A DNA stretch of 64,000 nucleotides, taken from assembly GCA_944381615.1 (NCBI GenBank), contig CALWLT010000023.1, positions 62,001 through 126,000 on the forward strand. Reading direction: 5' to 3'. The position numbers and the translations under genes are program-made. Positions within the stretch are counted from its first letter, which is position 1. Every line of letters begins with the position of its first letter. Shown one piece after another: positions 60,757 to 64,000 of this stretch. The stretch comes from an uncultured Lachnospiraceae bacterium (lineage in GTDB: Bacteria; Bacillota; Clostridia; Lachnospirales; Lachnospiraceae). A model generated the notes under the pieces. It was not told the origin of the DNA. It made no database searches and saw nothing but the letters and a program-made list of their open reading frames with translations.

Positions 60757-61776
60757 TCAGAACTGCTTTAAAAACCGGATGTCATTCTCGTAGAGCAGGC
60801 GCATGTCGTCGATCTCGTATTTGAGAAGCGCGATGCGCTCCAGGCCCACGCCGAACGCGAACCCGGTGTATTCCTCCGGATCGATGCCGCACATTTCCAG
60901 CACATGGGGATGGACCATGCCGCAGCCCAGGATCTCAATCCAGCCAGATCCCTTGCAGAAACGGCAGCCCGTGCCGCCGCACTTGAAGCAGCTCACATCC
61001 ACCTCGGCGCTGGGCTCGGTAAAGGGGAAATGGTGCGGACGGAATTTGACCTTCGTCTCCGGCCCGAACAGCTGTCTGGCAAATTCTGCCAGCGTGCCCT
61101 TCAGATCGGCAAACGTGATATTTTTATCGACGACCAGTCCCTCGATCTGATGGAAGGACGGGGAGTGCGTCGCGTCCACCTCGTCCGAGCGGAACACGCG
61201 GCCCGGCGAGATCATGCGCACCGGAAGCTTTCCCTTCTCCATCGTGCGCACCTGCACCGGCGAGGTCTGGCTGCGCAAAAGGATGTTGTCGTTGATGTAG
61301 AAAGTGTCCTGCTCATCCCGCGCCGGATGGTTCTTGGGGATGTTCAGGCGCTCAAAATTGTATTCGTCGTACTCGACCTCCGGCCCTTCCACGACCTCGT
61401 AGCCCATGCCGACGAAAATCCGCTCCACCTCTTTGAGCGCGATGGTGTTCGGATGGCTGTGGCCCACATTGCTCTTCTTGGCCGGAAGCGTCACATCGAT
61501 GACCTCCCGCTTCATCTGCTCCTCGCGGGCCCGCTTCGCCAGCTTTCCCTTCATCTCATCCAGGCGGGTTTCCAGAAGCTCTCTCACCTCGTTGACCATC
61601 TGGCCGACCCGGGGCCGCTCCTCCGGAGCCACGTCCTTCATGCTCTTTAAAACGCTGGTCAGCTCTCCCTTCTTTCCCAGATAAGCGATGCGGATCTCGT
61701 TCAGCTTATCCAGGGCGTCCGAGGCCTCAATCTGCTTTAACGCCTCTTCCCTGATTTTCTCCAACTGCTCTTTCAT
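60757..61776 (-). CDS. pheS: Phenylalanyl-tRNA synthetase alpha subunit
   Basis: A 339-residue class II synthetase subunit. Motif 1 region [20 protein letters not shown], motif 2 [20 protein letters not shown], and motif 3 [16 protein letters not shown] are clear, with the Cys-rich [18 protein letters not shown] loop. The start at 61776 follows AAGGAG; the frame stays open upstream through the T-box leader, but that part is not protein-coding. Confidence 0.97.
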   Translation of the reverse strand: MKEQLEKIREEALKQIEASDALDKLNEIRIAYLGKKGELTSVLKSMKDVAPEERPRVGQMVNEVRELLETRLDEMKGKLAKRAREEQMKREVIDVTLPAKKSNVGHSHPNTIALKEVERIFVGMGYEVVEGPEVEYDEYNFERLNIPKNHPARDEQDTFYINDNILLRSQTSPVQVRTMEKGKLPVRMISPGRVFRSDEVDATHSPSFHQIEGLVVDKNITFADLKGTLAEFARQLFGPETKVKFRPHHFPFTEPSAEVDVSCFKCGGTGCRFCKGSGWIEILGCGMVHPHVLEMCGIDPEEYTGFAFGVGLERIALLKYEIDDMRLLYENDIRFLKQF

Positions 61777-61853
61777 GGCATCTCCTTCTTCCTTTTTCGT
61801 TCTCTGTCCGGTCCGGCAGGCCTCTTCTGCAAAGCGCAGCGGGTTTTTACAGC

Positions 61854-62137
61854 AAAAAATCCCGTCCCCTGCCAGCATGCAGGGGACGGGATCTGAATTC
61901 ATTCTTCCCGCGGTACCACCCCGGTTCCCGCCCGGAGGCGGACCCTTCTCTTATACGTAACGGGTACGGACCGTCGCCGCTTACTTGTCCCGGGCGGGAA
62001 ATCCTCCCGCAGCCGCTCCGTTCAGCCACGAAGCTCAGGTGGGAAATTCGGATCTCTGTCTGAACCTGAAGAGACTTACAGCCGGCGATCTCTTCTCTCT
62101 GTAGGAAAACAGAGTCTTACTGGCACCTTCACAGCCT
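61854..62137 (-). promoter_or_regulatory. T-box leader of pheS-pheT
   Basis: On the minus strand the leader ends with the conserved antiterminator word GGGTGGTACCGCGG (61908-61921) and then a 14-bp terminator stem (61879-61892 with 61859-61872) followed by six T. The stem I region upstream contains GAATTTCCCACCTGAG, in which TTT or TTC fits a Phe specifier. Uncharged tRNA-Phe is expected to allow read-through. Confidence 0.92.
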
Positions 62138-62167
62138 TTTTTGCGTATTTATTTTCCGCTGTGACCT

Positions 62168-62196
62168 ATTGTACCCAGATCCGTTTTATTTGTCAA
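62168..62196 (-). promoter_or_regulatory. Sigma-A-type promoter for the pheST T-box
   Basis: On the minus strand TTGACA (62191-62196), 17 bp, TACAAT (62168-62173), about 30 bp before the first T-box helix. Confidence 0.8.
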
Positions 62197-62221
62197 TCTT
62201 TTTTCCGCGCAGAATCCCCCT

Positions 62222-62250
62222 TTGCTTTTTTCTGCGTTTACAGGTATAAT
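62222..62250 (+). promoter_or_regulatory. Sigma-A-type promoter for the last gene
   Basis: TTGCTT (62222-62227), 17 bp, TATAAT (62245-62250), about 50 bp before the TTG start. Confidence 0.65.
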
Positions 62251-62301
62251 ATCAAATCATGCTTTCAACCATCAGACCCGGACAGACAAGGAGGATTTCT
62301 T

Positions 62302-64000
62302 TTGAAACGCTTTTCTTCAACGATCGTGAAAGTCGTCATCTCGGCCGTTCTCATCTTTCTGCTGTTTTATTCGATGCTGCCGGCCGTGAACCTGCACGAT
62401 AAAAACTTTATTATCTTTCTGATCGCCTGCATCCTGATCGTGCTGATCGTAAACTTTCTGACCTCGATCCGCCAGCTTCTGGATCATCTGGGCTCCGGCC
62501 GCGGCGGCGTGGAGATGTCGCGCGATCCCGTCAGCGGGCGCATCTTTTTCCACCGGCGGGAACCGTCTCCGACGGGCGGACCGGCGCTGGCCCGTCCGTT
62601 AAAATACGGTCTGACAGCGATCGCCGTCCTCATCGTGCTCTCCGCGGCCGCCTCCGTGATCGGGCTGCGCCTTTTTAACGCGTCCCGCTACCGCGACCTG
62701 ATCGCCATCACGGATGGCAATTTTTCCACGGACGTGGCGGAGCTTAACATGTCCCAGATCCCCGTCGTGGACCGGGACACCGCCTCGCGGCTGGGGAGCA
62801 AGAAGCTGGGCGAGATGACCGAGCTTGTCTCCCAGTTTGAGATCGAGGAAAACTACACGCAGATCAATTACCAGGGAAAGCCCTACCGGGTCACGCCGCT
62901 CTCCTATGCGGATCCGGTCAAGTGGCTGTTTAACATGAAAAAAGGGCTTCCGGCCTACATCGCCGTCGACATGGTCAGCCAGGAGACCGATCTGGTGTGG
63001 CTGGACTCCGGCATGAAATATTCCACCAGCGAATATTTCTTCCGCAACATTTACCGCTACATCCGGTTCCGCTATCCGACGCGCATGTTTGAGACGGTCT
63101 CCTTCGAGATCGACGACGAGGGCACGCCCTACTGGGTGGCCCCCACCATCGCCTACCGCATCGGCTGGTGGGACGGCGAGGACATCAACGGCGCCGTCCT
63201 GGTCAACGCCGTGACCGGCGAATCGGCCTGGTACGCCAAGGAGGACGTCCCCACCTGGATCGATCAGCTCTATGAATCCAACCTCATCATGGAACAGCTG
63301 GACGACAACGGCCGCTTCCAGAACGGATATCTGAACTCCATCTTCGGCCAGCGGGGCGTGCGCCGCACGACCTACGGCTACAATTACCTGGCCATGGACG
63401 ACGACGTCTGGCTCTACACCGGCATGAGCTCCGTGACCTCCGATGAGTCCAACATCGGCTTCGTCCTGGTCAATCTGCGCACCAAGGAGACGAAATTCTA
63501 CGCCGTTCCCGGCGCCACCGAGCTGGCGGCCATGGAATCGGCCCGCGGACAGGTGCAGCACTTAAATTACAGCGCCACCTTCCCGCTGCTGTTAAATATC
63601 TCCGACCGCCCGGCCTACTTCATTTCCCTGAAGGACGCCGCCGGCCTGGTTAAGATGTACGCCTTCGTCGACGTGGCCCAGTACCAGATCGTCGGCACCG
63701 GCCAGACCATCGACGAGGCGCGCCGCAATTACCGCGAAGCCCTGAACCTGGAAGAGATCGAGGTGCAGGAGCCGGGAGATCAGGCCGAGAAGGCCGGCGT
63801 CATCGAGCGCGTGGAGGACACGGTCGTCTCCGGCAACACCCGCTACTACTTCCTGCTGCGGGGCGACAGCGCCATCTACACCGCCGACCTCTCCGTCTGG
63901 CCCGGACTCCCGTTCCTTGAGCCCGGCGATTCGGTGCGCTTTACCTGCACGGACGGCGACGGCACCCGGACGGTTACGGCCTTCCTGACCGCCGAAGCGC
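62302..64000 (+). CDS. Large membrane protein with extracytoplasmic domain, unknown (truncated by window end)
   Basis: The frame is open from TTG 62302, which has AAGGAGG 7-8 bp upstream, to the end of the window (566 codons). Two membrane helices near the start (IVKVVISAVLIFLLFYSML and NFIIFLIACILIVLIVNFL) are followed by a third at about 100-120 (YGLTAIAVLIVLSAAASVIG). A long soluble part follows, with WWDGEDINGAVLVNAVTGES and later an OB-like C-terminal stretch (AGVIERVEDTVVSGNTRYYF). No family is named with confidence; the layout is typical of conserved clostridial envelope proteins. Confidence 0.7.
   Translation, partial: MKRFSSTIVKVVISAVLIFLLFYSMLPAVNLHDKNFIIFLIACILIVLIVNFLTSIRQLLDHLGSGRGGVEMSRDPVSGRIFFHRREPSPTGGPALARPLKYGLTAIAVLIVLSAAASVIGLRLFNASRYRDLIAITDGNFSTDVAELNMSQIPVVDRDTASRLGSKKLGEMTELVSQFEIEENYTQINYQGKPYRVTPLSYADPVKWLFNMKKGLPAYIAVDMVSQETDLVWLDSGMKYSTSEYFFRNIYRYIRFRYPTRMFETVSFEIDDEGTPYWVAPTIAYRIGWWDGEDINGAVLVNAVTGESAWYAKEDVPTWIDQLYESNLIMEQLDDNGRFQNGYLNSIFGQRGVRRTTYGYNYLAMDDDVWLYTGMSSVTSDESNIGFVLVNLRTKETKFYAVPGATELAAMESARGQVQHLNYSATFPLLLNISDRPAYFISLKDAAGLVKMYAFVDVAQYQIVGTGQTIDEARRNYREALNLEEIEVQEPGDQAEKAGVIERVEDTVVSGNTRYYFLLRGDSAIYTADLSVWPGLPFLEPGDSVRFTCTDGDGTRTVTAFLTAEA

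Overview
The window comes from an endospore-forming member of the Bacillota, most likely a GC-rich member of the class Clostridia (Lachnospirales-like). This rests on complete spoIIA and spoVA sporulation gene sets, a lysine riboswitch on dapA, a T-box on pheST, a rex-acpS-nnr-alr-mazF cluster, cell-wall-binding (CW) repeat proteins, and many GTG/TTG starts behind strong AGGAGG ribosome binding sites. Genus and species cannot be fixed from the sequence alone. No tRNA, rRNA, insertion sequence, integrase or CRISPR array was recognised.

Left part (1-21.5 kb): mostly housekeeping. In order: the 3' end of nicotinate phosphoribosyltransferase; yebC; a leftward rex-acpS-nnr-alr-mazF operon; an ABC-F ATPase; a CW-repeat exported protein; a LysR regulator next to purA, with purB convergent; small membrane and lipoproteins; dapA-dapB behind a lysine riboswitch; a corrinoid adenosyltransferase-like protein; a double-OB-fold SSB-like protein; typA; and a YigZ/IMPACT protein.

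Middle part (21.6-43.4 kb): a class A penicillin-binding protein, then the sporulation region. Reading leftward from 41.6 kb it runs spoIIAA-spoIIAB-sigF, a sigma-G-type promoter, a small membrane protein, spoVAA, spoVAB and spoVAC. The remaining spoVAD and spoVAE lie about 12 kb further on, at 26.1-24.4 kb. Between the two halves sit a GT87-like membrane glycosyltransferase and an accessory catabolic island (27.7-37.8 kb): two LysR regulators, two tandem paralogous FAD-dependent oxidoreductases, a complete TRAP transporter (dctM, dctQ, dctP) and a 566-residue UGSC-like fusion protein whose Sec/Cys motif appears replaced. The island has its own sigma-A-type promoter with a LysR-type operator candidate. 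Its substrate is unknown.

Right part (43.5-64 kb): folC with a small overlapping acidic ORF; an envelope cluster of a CW-repeat/CAP-like protein, an MMPL/RND transporter and a large exported coiled-coil protein, divergent from a TetR regulator; mgtE behind a long leader containing a possible leader peptide, a foldable RNA and a terminator-like hairpin; secG, rnr and smpB; enolase; pheS-pheT behind a T-box; and the start of a membrane protein that runs off the window.

Recurring oddity: at least four non-coding spots (9.6, 14.6, 24.8 and 26.3 kb) carry tandem repeats of exactly 22-bp period with unrelated unit sequences. Related coding repeats occur in spoVAD (21 bp, seven-residue units each containing a Shine-Dalgarno-like stretch and an ATG) and at the 3' end of the MMPL gene (30 bp). 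All coordinates and motif matches were read by eye; no database search was run.
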